A stretch of 64,000 nucleotides of DNA from the NCBI GenBank assembly GCA_903825285.1, contig CAIJZY010000031.1, forward strand, positions 86,078 through 150,077. Reading direction: 5' to 3'. The notes under the pieces were generated by a model. The model was not told the origin of the DNA, made no database searches, and saw only the letters and a list, made by a program, of their open reading frames with translations. Numbering within the stretch: position 1 is the first letter of the stretch; the number at the start of each line of letters is the position of its first letter. Shown in pieces: positions 51,690 through 60,288 of this stretch. This DNA is from an uncultured Opitutia bacterium (GTDB lineage Bacteria; Verrucomicrobiota; Verrucomicrobiia; Opitutales; Opitutaceae). Position numbers and translations under genes: made by a program.

Positions 51690-52985
51690 TCAGGCCTTGC
51701 GAAGCACTTCGCCGACCGCGGCGACCAGGTGGTCGCACTCCTCGGGCGAGTTGAAGAGGTGGGCTGAGATGCGGATGGCGTCGAGGTCGACCTCCGACAC
51801 CGGGCGGGTGCGCAGGTGGTGGTCGCCGAGCAGGCGCTCGAAGATCTTGCCGTAGGCGAGCTTGATGGAGCGGAAGGTGAGGATCGACGCGCTGTACGCG
51901 GGGTCGGCCGGCGTGAGGAGCTCGACGCCGTCGATCTTCTCGAGGCCGGCGCGGACGCGCTGGGCCAGCGCGCGGCCGCGGGCGGCGATGCGGTCGCGGC
52001 CGATCTCGGTCTGGAAGCGCATCGCCTCGGCCAGCGCCAGCACCGATGCGGCGTTGCGCGTGCCGTACTCGTAGCGGTGGGCGCCGGGGCTGTAGATGAA
52101 GAGGCCGGGATTCTTCAGGTTGATGTCGTCGCTGGAGTACGCGCCGACGTGCCGGGGCGTCACCTGCGCCATGCGGTCCAGCCGGATCCAGAGGACGCCG
52201 GTCTCGTGCGGGCCGCCGATCCACTTGTGGCCGCTGGTGGCGAACGAGTCGCAGCCGAGCGCGGCCACGTTGACCGGGATCATCCCCGCGGACTGGGCGC
52301 CGTCGACGTGGAACCACAGGTTGTGGGCGCGCGCGAGCTGCGCGATCGCGGGGACGGGCATGATCAGGCCGGTCGGCGAGGTGATGTGGGAGACCTGGAC
52401 GACGCGGGTCCGGGGCGTGATGAGCGCGGCGATGCGCTCGAGGTTGCGCTGCGGGTTCACCGGGTCGGGCTCGAACGTCTTGACCACGATGCCGTCGGCG
52501 CGCTCGCGGTTGAGCCAGGGAAACGAGCCGCCGGGGTGCGCATGGGACTCGAAGATAACCTCGTCCGCCGCCTGCAGCTCAAGGCCGCCGGCGACGATGC
52601 AGGTGCCCTCGGTGGTGTTGCGCGTGAAGCAGACCTCCGCCGGCTTGGCGCCGAGGTAGTCGGCCGCGATGACCCGCGCCTGCGCGAAGAAGTCGTGGCC
52701 GGTCTCGACCCGCTCCTGCAGCTGGCGGCTCGCGACCGTGAGCATGTCGAGCACGCGCAGCGGCGCCGGGCCGAGGCCGCCGGTGTTGAAGTAGGTCCGC
52801 TCGGGCGTCATCGGGAACTGCGCCCGCACCTGCCGCCAGAACTCCTCCGGATTGTCCCCGGTCCAGGCCGGCGTCACCGCCGACTGGTAGCCGTCCGCCT
52901 CCATCGAGCCGAGGCTGCGGGCGGCGATCAGCCCGAGGGCGCCCGCCCCGAGGCCGCGGAGGAAGGTCTTGCGGTCGACGTTCAT
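51690..52985 (-). CDS. Class V PLP-dependent enzyme 2 with Tat-like leader
   Basis: The protein has 431 residues. The leader MNVDRKTFLRGLGAGALGLI has the Tat-type pattern with RK instead of RR (DRKTFLR). The PLP site is as in enzyme 1: TGGLGPAP (68-75), FTRNTTEGTCIV (120-131), FESHAHPGGS (145-154), Asp228 in HVDGAQ and Lys254 in SGHKWIGG. Its stop is 30 bases before enzyme 1, and its start overlaps the PmoA-like gene by 4 bases, so it is part of the GH78 operon. Isopenicillin-N epimerase-like and desulfurase-like activities are possible, and the substrate is unknown. Export of the RK-type leader is less certain than for enzyme 1. Confidence 0.9.
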   Translation of the reverse strand: MNVDRKTFLRGLGAGALGLIAARSLGSMEADGYQSAVTPAWTGDNPEEFWRQVRAQFPMTPERTYFNTGGLGPAPLRVLDMLTVASRQLQERVETGHDFFAQARVIAADYLGAKPAEVCFTRNTTEGTCIVAGGLELQAADEVIFESHAHPGGSFPWLNRERADGIVVKTFEPDPVNPQRNLERIAALITPRTRVVQVSHITSPTGLIMPVPAIAQLARAHNLWFHVDGAQSAGMIPVNVAALGCDSFATSGHKWIGGPHETGVLWIRLDRMAQVTPRHVGAYSSDDINLKNPGLFIYSPGAHRYEYGTRNAASVLALAEAMRFQTEIGRDRIAARGRALAQRVRAGLEKIDGVELLTPADPAYSASILTFRSIKLAYGKIFERLLGDHHLRTRPVSEVDLDAIRISAHLFNSPEECDHLVAAVGEVLRKA

Positions 52986-53839
52986 CGGGCGGTGATGGTC
53001 AGGAGGTGGTCCACGTCCAGCGCCGCGCCGGGGGCGAGGGCCAGGTTCTGGTCCACCTGCACCGGGAAGGCCGCGAGCGGGTAACCGCGGCGGACAAACC
53101 AGCGCAGGGGCGAGGCGGGGTTCTCGAACCGCAACGTGACGCGGCGCAGGGAGCCGTCAAGCTGTCCGTGCCATTCCATCCAGCGGCCCGCCGCGCCGTG
53201 CACGGCCTTCTCGCCCTCCTCCCCACCCTCGGCGGTGAGGCGGATGGCCGCATCGCCGTGGTCATCGAGCAAAGCGCGGGCGCCGCGGAACTGCAGGCCC
53301 GTGTAGTGCGAGCCGGCGAGGCCGCCAAAGGAGCACGGGTTGCCGAGCGAGAGCTCCCGGCCGCTGACGTTCACGACGCGGGCGCGCCAGCGGAGCGTCC
53401 ACGCCGCCGCGGAATTCACCGTGAGCGTCACCGTTCGCTCCTCGCGGAAAAACAGCTCCGTCGGCGTGCGCCACTCGAGGGTGTGGGCCAGCGTCGCCGC
53501 CGCGCCCGCCGCCTCGCAGCGGGTCCACGCGACGTGCTGTTGCTCGCCGTGGTCCTCGCGCCACTTGTAGCCGTCCTCGCGCCGGCAGGTCGGCCCGCCC
53601 CAGAAGTTCCAGCCGGAGACGTTGGTCAGCGTGAACGACAGCCCGTGGTGCCACGGGTGGTCGTTGGGCCGGAAGTTGGTGAGCGTGTCGCCCGCGAGTG
53701 AGTTGACGGGATGAAAATAGGGGCGCGCGGACTCGTTGTGCGCGGTCCCCGGCACATACACGTAGCGGCAGAGCAGGTGCTCCGCGGAATAGACGCTGAC
53801 GGCGCGGCCGTCCTCGTGCTGCAGGCGTAGGGTGCTCAT
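52982..53839 (-). CDS. PmoA-family (DUF6807-type) protein
   Basis: The protein has 285 residues from the ATG at 53839. It has no signal peptide and is beta-rich. Signature segments are HLLCRYVYVPGTAHNESARP, YFHPVNSLAGDTLTNFRPND, HPWHHGLSFTLTNVSGWNFW, and a late WFVRRGYPLAAFPVQVDQNL. The DHPWHHGLS block is characteristic of the so-called PmoA family of Bacteroidota/Verrucomicrobiota/Planctomycetota sugar loci (not methane oxygenase in function). It is tied to GH78 upstream and the PLP enzyme downstream by 4-base overlaps on both sides. A role in sugar or sugar-acid metabolism is assumed from context only. Confidence 0.85.
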   Translation of the reverse strand: MSTLRLQHEDGRAVSVYSAEHLLCRYVYVPGTAHNESARPYFHPVNSLAGDTLTNFRPNDHPWHHGLSFTLTNVSGWNFWGGPTCRREDGYKWREDHGEQQHVAWTRCEAAGAAATLAHTLEWRTPTELFFREERTVTLTVNSAAAWTLRWRARVVNVSGRELSLGNPCSFGGLAGSHYTGLQFRGARALLDDHGDAAIRLTAEGGEEGEKAVHGAAGRWMEWHGQLDGSLRRVTLRFENPASPLRWFVRRGYPLAAFPVQVDQNLALAPGAALDVDHLLTITAR

Positions 53840-56271
53840 GGGTGGGGAAACGCCTCCTCGAATGTGCCGCCGGGGAATGTACGGGTCGCGCCGCCCGGCG
53901 CGGCGACCACGACCTCGCGGCCCGCCGGGGCCGAGACCTTCAGGTGGAACTTCCCGTCCGCCACGCGCCAGGCGACCTCGATCAGGCCGTGCGGCGTGCA
54001 GACGCTGCCGGCGGCGTGCGCCAGGCCCCAGCAGTGCGGCTCGACCCGGACGCGGGCGAAGCCGGGTTCGGTGGCGGTGACGCCGAGGATGCGCTGCTGG
54101 AACTCGAGCACGGGGTGCGCGCTCCACGCGTGGCAGAGCGAGCGCCAGTAGCTGTTCTCCTCGACGAAGGTGGAGAGCCCGTAGCCCACGGACTCGTGCC
54201 ACGGGCCGAGGTGGCGGGGCACGTCGTCGGCGCGGCCGCACCGCGCCAGCGCAGCGAAGCCCGTGTGCCACCAGAAAAACGAGCCCGGCGCGAGCTTCGG
54301 GTCCTCCGGGAAGCGCCGCAGCATGATTGTGCGCTCGCGCTCGCCCGCGAGGCCCGCGACGACGGCCCAGGCGTTGCCGTACTGGCTGAGCTCGGGCCCG
54401 CCGGGCCGGTCAAAGTAGAGTCCCTCGGCCTCGGACCAGAACCGCGCATGCGCCGCGGGCCGCAGCGCCGCGGCCTCGCGCGCGAGCGCGTCCGCCTCGC
54501 GCGCGGTGCCGGCGTGCCGGCAGAGCAGCGCGCCCTCGTCGAGGGCGTTGATGTACTGCGCCGCATGGATGCAGGTCGGGCCGGTGTCGGCCCCGGGCAC
54601 GACGCCGCGCGGCCACCATGCGCACCAGTCGGTGATGTTCCAGTAGGGCATCCGCGCCGGCAGGCCGTCGGCGTCGGTGTGCCGCCGGTACCAGTCGAGC
54701 ACCGCGCGCACGCCCGGGAGCAGGTCGCGCACCGTGGCGACGTCGCCAGTGCAGTAGAGGTAGTCCTTGATGTTGGTGATCCAGTGGATGCTCCAGGCCG
54801 GGATGACCTGCAGCAGCCGCGAGGGAAACCGCGCCTGGGTCAGGCCGTCGGACAGCCGCGACCAGTCGAAATGGTAGAGCGCCTGCCGGCTCAGCCGGTA
54901 GTCCCCGGTCGTCAGCATGCCGAGCTTCGAGGTGATCATCGTGTCCCCGGCGTACTGCATCTGCTCGTAGTGCGGGCAGTCCTCGAACGTCTCGTGCGAG
55001 CACATCCGCATCGTGTGCAGGCCAACCTGCCAGATCTTGTCCAGCGCGGGATCGGACGAGCGGAAGGTCGCGGCGATGCGGTACGGGTAGGCGGTGAAGC
55101 GGTACTGCACGCGGCGCAGCGTGAGCGGCTCGGCGCCGACGGTGATCTGCAGGCCGACGTAGCGGAACGCCCGCCAGTGCAGCGGCTCGAACTCCTCGTC
55201 GCGGCCCGACGGTTCCCAGATGTCGCCCCAGCCCGTGACCTCCCCGCGGCGGTCAAAGGTCCAGCCGCGGCTCTCGTCGGCAAAGTGCGAGGCGAGGTTC
55301 GCCAGCGGCTGCTGCCGCCCGAGCAGCTTTGCGCCGGGCGTGGCCCACGGCAGGCGCAGCGCCTCCGCGTACCGCAGACGCACCACGCTGCCCGCGCCGC
55401 CCGTCACCGCGAGGTGCGGGAACGCGGTGGTCAGGGCGGAGGCATCGAGGACGAGGCTCACGGTCGTGCCGGCCGGCAGCGTCAGCGCCCGGCCCTCCGC
55501 GAGCAGCGCGCGCCACGGCGCGGCGACCGGCGCGCCGCCGGCGAGAAACGCATCCGCGAACGGCTCCGGCGCGCCCTCCTCCAGCATCGGCACGAGGCGC
55601 GCCATCAGTCCGTATGGGCTGGCAGGATCGCGGCGGTTCTCAATCCGCTCGGCCTTGAAGAGCACGTGCGCGGCGGGCCAGGCCGCGTCGTCAAACTCCG
55701 GCGTGTTCCAGCCGACGGGCACGAGGCGGGAAACGCGGTGCTCGAAGTAGCCCAGGTAGCCCTCGAAGGTGGTGTGCTCGTTCTGGAAGCGGTGCGCGGT
55801 GTCGACGGCGACCTTCCACGTCGCGTCCGTGCGCAGCTCGGTGGTGGCGGCGCCCTCGTGCAGCGCGCCCTCGAGGACAAAGCCGCCCGTGTACGTCATG
55901 ACCGAGCACGGCGGCCCGAGCAGCGCCGGCCGGTGCGCGACGCGCGACATGTCGAGCACGATCGTCGCGAGCACGTTGCGGCCGCGACGGAGGTGAGGCG
56001 AGAGGTCGAACGTCTCGTAGAAGTGGTGATTCACGTCGCCCTTGGCCGGGCCGCGGCCGAGGAGCACGCCGTTGCAGAAAAAAAGGTAGCGGCTGTCGCC
56101 CGAGACGTGGACGGTGAGCGCCGCGGCGGCCGGGTCGGCCACCTCGAAGGTCCGGCGGAAATAGCGCACTTGGTAGTGCGACGGGCTGGCCGCCTCGGGT
56201 GGCGGGGCCGAGTGCGAGCCCTCGGCGGACCAGATCCAGGCGGCGGAGTTGACGAAGGGGAGATCGGCCAC
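53836..56271 (-). CDS. Glycoside hydrolase family 78-like (alpha-L-rhamnosidase)
   Basis: The protein has 811 residues and no signal peptide. The first ~400 residues contain beta-sandwich domains (YQVRYFRRTFEVADPAAAAL, SGDSRYLFFCNGVLLGRGPA). The (alpha/alpha)6 catalytic domain begins near 430 with MRMCSHETFEDCPHYEQMQY, a variant of the GH78 DCPxxE motif in which Asp and Glu stand at the expected acidic positions, then AGDTMITSKLG, WSRLSDGLTQARFPS and PYWNITDWCAWW. A late HPVLEFQQRILGVTATEPGF and a C-terminal beta-domain complete it. It releases L-rhamnose from plant glycans, here probably in the cytoplasm. It is 9 bases behind propeller B and coupled to the PmoA-like gene. Confidence 0.92.
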   Translation of the reverse strand: MADLPFVNSAAWIWSAEGSHSAPPPEAASPSHYQVRYFRRTFEVADPAAAALTVHVSGDSRYLFFCNGVLLGRGPAKGDVNHHFYETFDLSPHLRRGRNVLATIVLDMSRVAHRPALLGPPCSVMTYTGGFVLEGALHEGAATTELRTDATWKVAVDTAHRFQNEHTTFEGYLGYFEHRVSRLVPVGWNTPEFDDAAWPAAHVLFKAERIENRRDPASPYGLMARLVPMLEEGAPEPFADAFLAGGAPVAAPWRALLAEGRALTLPAGTTVSLVLDASALTTAFPHLAVTGGAGSVVRLRYAEALRLPWATPGAKLLGRQQPLANLASHFADESRGWTFDRRGEVTGWGDIWEPSGRDEEFEPLHWRAFRYVGLQITVGAEPLTLRRVQYRFTAYPYRIAATFRSSDPALDKIWQVGLHTMRMCSHETFEDCPHYEQMQYAGDTMITSKLGMLTTGDYRLSRQALYHFDWSRLSDGLTQARFPSRLLQVIPAWSIHWITNIKDYLYCTGDVATVRDLLPGVRAVLDWYRRHTDADGLPARMPYWNITDWCAWWPRGVVPGADTGPTCIHAAQYINALDEGALLCRHAGTAREADALAREAAALRPAAHARFWSEAEGLYFDRPGGPELSQYGNAWAVVAGLAGERERTIMLRRFPEDPKLAPGSFFWWHTGFAALARCGRADDVPRHLGPWHESVGYGLSTFVEENSYWRSLCHAWSAHPVLEFQQRILGVTATEPGFARVRVEPHCWGLAHAAGSVCTPHGLIEVAWRVADGKFHLKVSAPAGREVVVAAPGGATRTFPGGTFEEAFPHP

Positions 56272-56280
56272 GGGAAAAAC

Positions 56281-57285
56281 TTAGCGAAGAGACGTGAGGA
56301 AGACGAAGTCCGAGGCGTACGCGCCATACAGCCCGCCGTCGTGCCACGTCCGGCCGAGGTCGTCGGAGTAGAACGTGCCCTCCTCGAACGTCGAGGCCCA
56401 GAGCCGTCCGCGCACGTCGGGATCGAAGGCCACCACGAACACGCGGGGCACCGGCAGGCCCGCCGAGCGGTCCGTCCAGGTCCGGCCGCCGTCGGCCGAC
56501 ACGTGGACCCCAACTTCCCAGCCGCCCACGGCGAGCTGCGCCGCGTCGTGGGGCGAGAGCGTCACCGAATAAAGATTGGCCGTCGCGCACGCGGGATCCG
56601 TTGCGCTCCAGGTGGCGCCGGCGTCGCGCGAGAGCCAGGCCCCGCGACCCTCGGTGCCGGCCAGCATCAGCCGCGGATCGGCCGCGCTCTGCACGAGGCG
56701 GAGCACGGTGACCGCGGGAAATTCCACGCGCCGCCAGGAGCCGGCGCCGTCGGTCGAGACCGCGAGGCCGTCCTCGGTGCCCAGCAGCACGCGCCCGGAG
56801 TGCGCGGCGTCGGCGACGAGGGTCTGGCAATAGAGGCGGGAGAGTCCCTGCTGGGCGAGCTGCCACGTGGCGCCGCCGTCCGTCGAGCGGATCGGGCCCC
56901 AGGCCGTCGCGGCATAGACCCGCGCGGGCCGGCCGCGGTCGAACGCGAGGGCGCGGACATCGCCCACCTCCCAGCCGGTGGCCTTGCGCCAGTGGCGGCC
57001 GCGGTCGGTGGAGCGCACGACGCCGTCGGCGCTCGCGAGGAGCAGCACGCCCGGGTCCGCCGGGCTCTGCGCCAGGCTGGCGACGCCGAGGATGCGCGGG
57101 CCGAAGAGGGTCCACTGGCCGGTCGCGCCGCGGGCATAGAGGCCGGAGTCGAGCGGCGTGGGGGAATTTTTCTGCGCCTTGGTCATGGACACGGCGGCGT
57201 AAAGGGTCCGGGCGGCCACGGGCTCGGCGGCCGGTCCGCGGCCGGCCAGCGCGAGGGCGAGGAGCAGGAGAATTCGGCGGCTCAT
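56281..57285 (-). CDS. Exported Asp-box (BNR) beta-propeller protein B
   Basis: The protein has 334 residues with a signal peptide (MSRRILLLLALALAGRGPAA). Six Asp-box motifs are visible: STDRGRHWR, STDGGATWQ, STDGAGSWR, SRDAGATWS, SADGGRTWT and SDDLGRTWH, the same number as in propeller A. Both also share a late pattern of W-x-x-G-V-x-x-S followed by a PVPR/DPHK-type loop. The gene start overlaps the stop of unknown protein B by 4 bases, and the stop lies 9 bases before GH78, so it belongs to one operon with them. No catalytic set of sialidases is seen. A glycan-binding or accessory role is inferred. Confidence 0.82.
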   Translation of the reverse strand: MSRRILLLLALALAGRGPAAEPVAARTLYAAVSMTKAQKNSPTPLDSGLYARGATGQWTLFGPRILGVASLAQSPADPGVLLLASADGVVRSTDRGRHWRKATGWEVGDVRALAFDRGRPARVYAATAWGPIRSTDGGATWQLAQQGLSRLYCQTLVADAAHSGRVLLGTEDGLAVSTDGAGSWRRVEFPAVTVLRLVQSAADPRLMLAGTEGRGAWLSRDAGATWSATDPACATANLYSVTLSPHDAAQLAVGGWEVGVHVSADGGRTWTDRSAGLPVPRVFVVAFDPDVRGRLWASTFEEGTFYSDDLGRTWHDGGLYGAYASDFVFLTSLR

Positions 57286-59213
57286 GGCTGGACGTTGTAG
57301 ACGGACTCGGTGCGGGTGTTGCGCGCGAAGTCGAGGAGCAGGCGGGCCGGGCCATGCGTGATCTCAAGCTGCCGGCTGCCGCGCGTCGCGTGGCCAAACG
57401 GGCTCTCGAAGAGGGGCCAGTGCGTGAAGTCCACCGGCGTGCCGTCCACGGTCGGCGTCGCGCCGTAGCGGGCGCGCAGCACGTGGCCGTCGAGCGCGGT
57501 GAAGGTCGCCTCCGGTGCGGCGGCGGTGGAGAACTTCAGCGGCAGGGCGCGCACGGCGGCCTTGAAGGCGTCGTAGGAGGCGTACTTGCGGGCGGGGGCA
57601 ACCTGCACGACGTAGCCGTTGCGCAGCGCCGGGCTGACGTAGCAGCGGTGACCCTCGCCCCACTGGTCGAAGCCCGTGCTGATGAAGCCGCCGGCGCCGC
57701 GGCGCAGCAGGCCGGTCCAGTCGTTCGGCTTCCATTCGCCGGCGGCGAACGGCCGATAGGCGATGTAGGCCGGGCCGCCCTGCGCGAAGATCCAGCCGGA
57801 CGCGTCCTCGTCCACGTGCGCGAGGTCGCGCGAGAAGAACACCGTCACGAGCGGGAAGCGCGTGCCGGCGGGGATGTCGTAGAGCGCGATGAGCGCGGAA
57901 CCGTGCTGGCAGACCTGCTCGAACGGCGAGCCGCTCGGGAGCTTGTCGGGGGTGTCGTAGTCGGCCTTGGAGCGCGCGATCAGGTTGGTGACCGTGTCCC
58001 AGTCGCCGCCGAAGTACATGGTGCCCTCGAGGGGCGACGAGTAGGGCTGGACCCCGAAGAAGGTGTTGGCGGCCCGCGACACGGGCAGGTCCGTCCGCCA
58101 GATCAGGCTCCAGGTCTGCTGCTGGATCGGCTGCAGGAGCCCGCCCTGCGTGGAGCCGAGGATGAAGTCGGGGTCGACGTAGCTGTACTTGTAGACCGGG
58201 ATCGTGCGACGGTCGCCGATGACGAAGGACTGCGGGCCGGCATGGCGGAGGCGCCAGCGCGTGCGCTTCAGCTCGCGCTCGACATAGGGCTGGGTGCGGT
58301 CGCGGGCCACGCGCTCGAGGATCGGGGGCGGGGTGTAGCCGCTCAGCGCGAGCAGTTGCACGGTGCCGGTCAGCACCGGCTCGCCCAGGCCGAAAAACAG
58401 CCAGCCCATCGCCTTCGCCGGGGTTTGTCCCGGCACCACGATCTGCCGCGGGTACACCCGGCTGTGCGCCCCGCCATAATAGCCGTCGAGCGTCTCGACC
58501 GCATAATCATAGAGGATGTAGTCGAGCAGCATGTGCGCCTTGTGGCGAAAGCCCTCGTCCTTGGCCCAGCCCGAAAGCAGGGACAGGCCGATCGCGTACT
58601 CTTCAATATAGTTCGGCGAGTCGTACTCGCCCTGGCCGTAGGACGTCGTGACATCGATCCAGTGCTCAAGGTAGCCGCGGGCCTCGGCCATATTCTCGGC
58701 GGAGGACCGGCCGTTGAACCATTCGCCGGGACCGGCGTCCGGTCGACTCTGGGCCGCCAGATAGAGGCTGGAGTAATAGAGCACCCAGTGGTTTTCCGTG
58801 TCGCCCCGACTTGGCCAGTACGTGCGCCACAGTTCCGCGATGCGGTCCCGGGCCGGTTGGTCGAGTCCTTGCTCGCCGGCCATCATCACCGTGACCATCG
58901 GAAACATCCAAAACATGTTATCGGTCGGCGTCGGCGCCGTGATCTTTGCGAGCCGGGCCAAGGCCGCCTCCCGCTTTTCTCCCCGCTGCAGGCAGGCAGC
59001 GACGTCGTAATAGCCACCTTTCGTCGGGTTGGTCGGATCAATGGCCGCAACCGAGGCAGCGATCACCGCTGCCTGTCGCGCCTGAAATCCCCGGGAAATC
59101 TCGGCATCCGACCCTGCCGGCCTCGTTTCCCCACCCCAAACCCCGGCAGAACCCGCGACAAACACCATGAACAAGGCCATGATGGCGCGACTCTTTGCCG
59201 AAATCAGAATCAT
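57282..59213 (-). CDS. Exported ~640-residue protein of unknown family, paralogue B
   Basis: The protein has 643 residues from the ATG at 59213 with a hydrophobic signal (MILISAKSRAIMALFMVFVA). The motifs FWMFPMV (101-107), RGDTENHWVLYYSSLYL (136-152), SSAENMAEARGYLEHWID (170-187) and GQGEYDSPNYIEEYAI (193-208) stand at the same residue numbers as in paralogue A. A beta-rich C-terminal half has PYSSPLEG and GWIFAQGGPAYIAYRP. It is the first gene of the minus-strand operon with propeller B, GH78, the PmoA-like protein and the PLP enzymes. It is a candidate new polysaccharide-active family; no catalytic residue can be claimed. Confidence 0.75.
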   Translation of the reverse strand: MILISAKSRAIMALFMVFVAGSAGVWGGETRPAGSDAEISRGFQARQAAVIAASVAAIDPTNPTKGGYYDVAACLQRGEKREAALARLAKITAPTPTDNMFWMFPMVTVMMAGEQGLDQPARDRIAELWRTYWPSRGDTENHWVLYYSSLYLAAQSRPDAGPGEWFNGRSSAENMAEARGYLEHWIDVTTSYGQGEYDSPNYIEEYAIGLSLLSGWAKDEGFRHKAHMLLDYILYDYAVETLDGYYGGAHSRVYPRQIVVPGQTPAKAMGWLFFGLGEPVLTGTVQLLALSGYTPPPILERVARDRTQPYVERELKRTRWRLRHAGPQSFVIGDRRTIPVYKYSYVDPDFILGSTQGGLLQPIQQQTWSLIWRTDLPVSRAANTFFGVQPYSSPLEGTMYFGGDWDTVTNLIARSKADYDTPDKLPSGSPFEQVCQHGSALIALYDIPAGTRFPLVTVFFSRDLAHVDEDASGWIFAQGGPAYIAYRPFAAGEWKPNDWTGLLRRGAGGFISTGFDQWGEGHRCYVSPALRNGYVVQVAPARKYASYDAFKAAVRALPLKFSTAAAPEATFTALDGHVLRARYGATPTVDGTPVDFTHWPLFESPFGHATRGSRQLEITHGPARLLLDFARNTRTESVYNVQP

Positions 59214-59306
59214 AGGAATGGGGTTGTCTCGGGGGGGGAAGAGGTACCAGCATGAGGCCGCTTTATTCAGCATTTCAACCAGCATTTTCCCTGAAATTTC
59301 AACCCC
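59214..59306. promoter_or_regulatory. Divergent promoter region of the GH78 operon and the isomerase gene
   Basis: This 93-base, AT-rich gap between start codons at 59213 (minus) and 59307 (plus) is the likely main promoter region of the locus. It contains direct repeats of CAGCATTT and ATTTCAACC on the plus strand, about 20 bases apart. These are candidate sites for the LacI-type regulator encoded 1 kb to the right. Promoter boxes could not be fixed with certainty. Confidence 0.45.
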
Positions 59307-60170
59307 ATGAACACTTCCACCAAAAAATCCGAACCCCGCCTGATTCAGTGCGCCACCCCCTGGTCCATGATGTACTATCCCAGCAAGCGCCGGGAGTGGT
59401 CGCTGGAGCGGAAAATGAGGGAAATCAAGGCGGCGGGTTTCGACGGCATCGCGGCGGTGGTCAACCCGGAGATCCAGGCGATCGCGAAGAAGGTGGGGCT
59501 GGTGATGATGGGTGGGTTTGACGGCTCCAAGGTGGCAGCGGCGCGCCGACAGATCATCGTGCAGCGCGACCTCGGGGTTCACTACATGAACGTCCAGCTG
59601 CTGGACCATGACACCCCGCCGGCCGTGGCGGCCAAGCTGGCGGTGAAGCTCATCGCCATGTCGGACGAACTGGGCGTGGGCGTGCACATCGAGACGCACC
59701 GGGACACGGCCACGGAGACGCCCGAGAAATTCGAGGAGATCGCCCGCCTCTTCCAGCGGGCGACGGGCCGCCTGATGCCCGTGACGTGGGACCATTCGCA
59801 CTTCGCGGTCTCGAAGCACATCCTGCCGCAGCATTACTCCGCGCGGCTGCTGGCCTGGCCCAAGCTCATCCAGCGTTCCTCCCTCTTTCACCTGCGCCCG
59901 TTCAACAGCCAGCACTGCCAGATCCCGGTCACCAACGGCCGCGGCCAGCTGACCCCGGAGTTCGTGGACTACCTGGCCTTCGTCGAGGACCTTTTCACCC
60001 TCTGGCTGCAGGGACCCAAGCCCCGCGGCGAGCTCTGGACCTGCCCCGAGCTGGGCATGAGCCACGGCTACCACGTCAGCACCAATCCCCTGCCCTGGCC
60101 CGATGCCATCCGGGCCCGCGAGGAGTACGCCGGCGCCTGGCGCCGGGCCCGCCGCCGCGCCGCCCGATAA
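59307..60170 (+). CDS. Xylose-isomerase-like TIM-barrel protein (sugar phosphate isomerase/epimerase family)
   Basis: The protein has 287 residues and is cytoplasmic. Barrel features are REIKAAGFDGIAAVVNPEIQ, IVQRDLGVHYMNVQLLDHDT, LGVGVHIETHRDTATETPEK with a metal-site glutamate/histidine, LMPVTWDHSHFAVSK with Asp and His, HLRPFNSQHCQIPV and a late WTCPELGMSHGYHV. These correspond to the AP-endonuclease-2/xylose-isomerase superfamily. It probably isomerises or epimerises the sugar released by the adjacent locus; the exact substrate is not deducible. It is divergent from the GH78 operon and precedes the LacI-type regulator by 118 bases. Confidence 0.88.
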   Translation: MNTSTKKSEPRLIQCATPWSMMYYPSKRREWSLERKMREIKAAGFDGIAAVVNPEIQAIAKKVGLVMMGGFDGSKVAAARRQIIVQRDLGVHYMNVQLLDHDTPPAVAAKLAVKLIAMSDELGVGVHIETHRDTATETPEKFEEIARLFQRATGRLMPVTWDHSHFAVSKHILPQHYSARLLAWPKLIQRSSLFHLRPFNSQHCQIPVTNGRGQLTPEFVDYLAFVEDLFTLWLQGPKPRGELWTCPELGMSHGYHVSTNPLPWPDAIRAREEYAGAWRRARRRAAR

Positions 60171-60246
60171 GCACCGCGATTAACCATCGTGGAGGGGCTT
60201 CTCACGGCGGTTTGCCGGGGAAACAGCTTGACGCGCCACAATGATT

Positions 60247-60265
60247 TTCAGAATTGTTTTCTGAA
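60247..60265. promoter_or_regulatory. Palindrome before the lacI-type gene, operator candidate
   Basis: TTCAGAA at 60247-60253 and TTCTGAA at 60259-60265 are exact inverted copies around TTGTT, 24 bases before the LacI-type start at 60289. A possible -35 box TTGACG lies at 60228-60233. The position suits autoregulation. The sequence lacks the central CG typical of most LacI operators. Confidence 0.4.
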
Positions 60266-60288
60266 TATTTCACGGCCGACCCCACGTC

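Noticed and set aside
53842..57300. Open frame of about 1150 codons opposite GH78 and propeller B
   Set aside because: It spans two real genes in antisense, has a biased composition and shows no recognisable domain.
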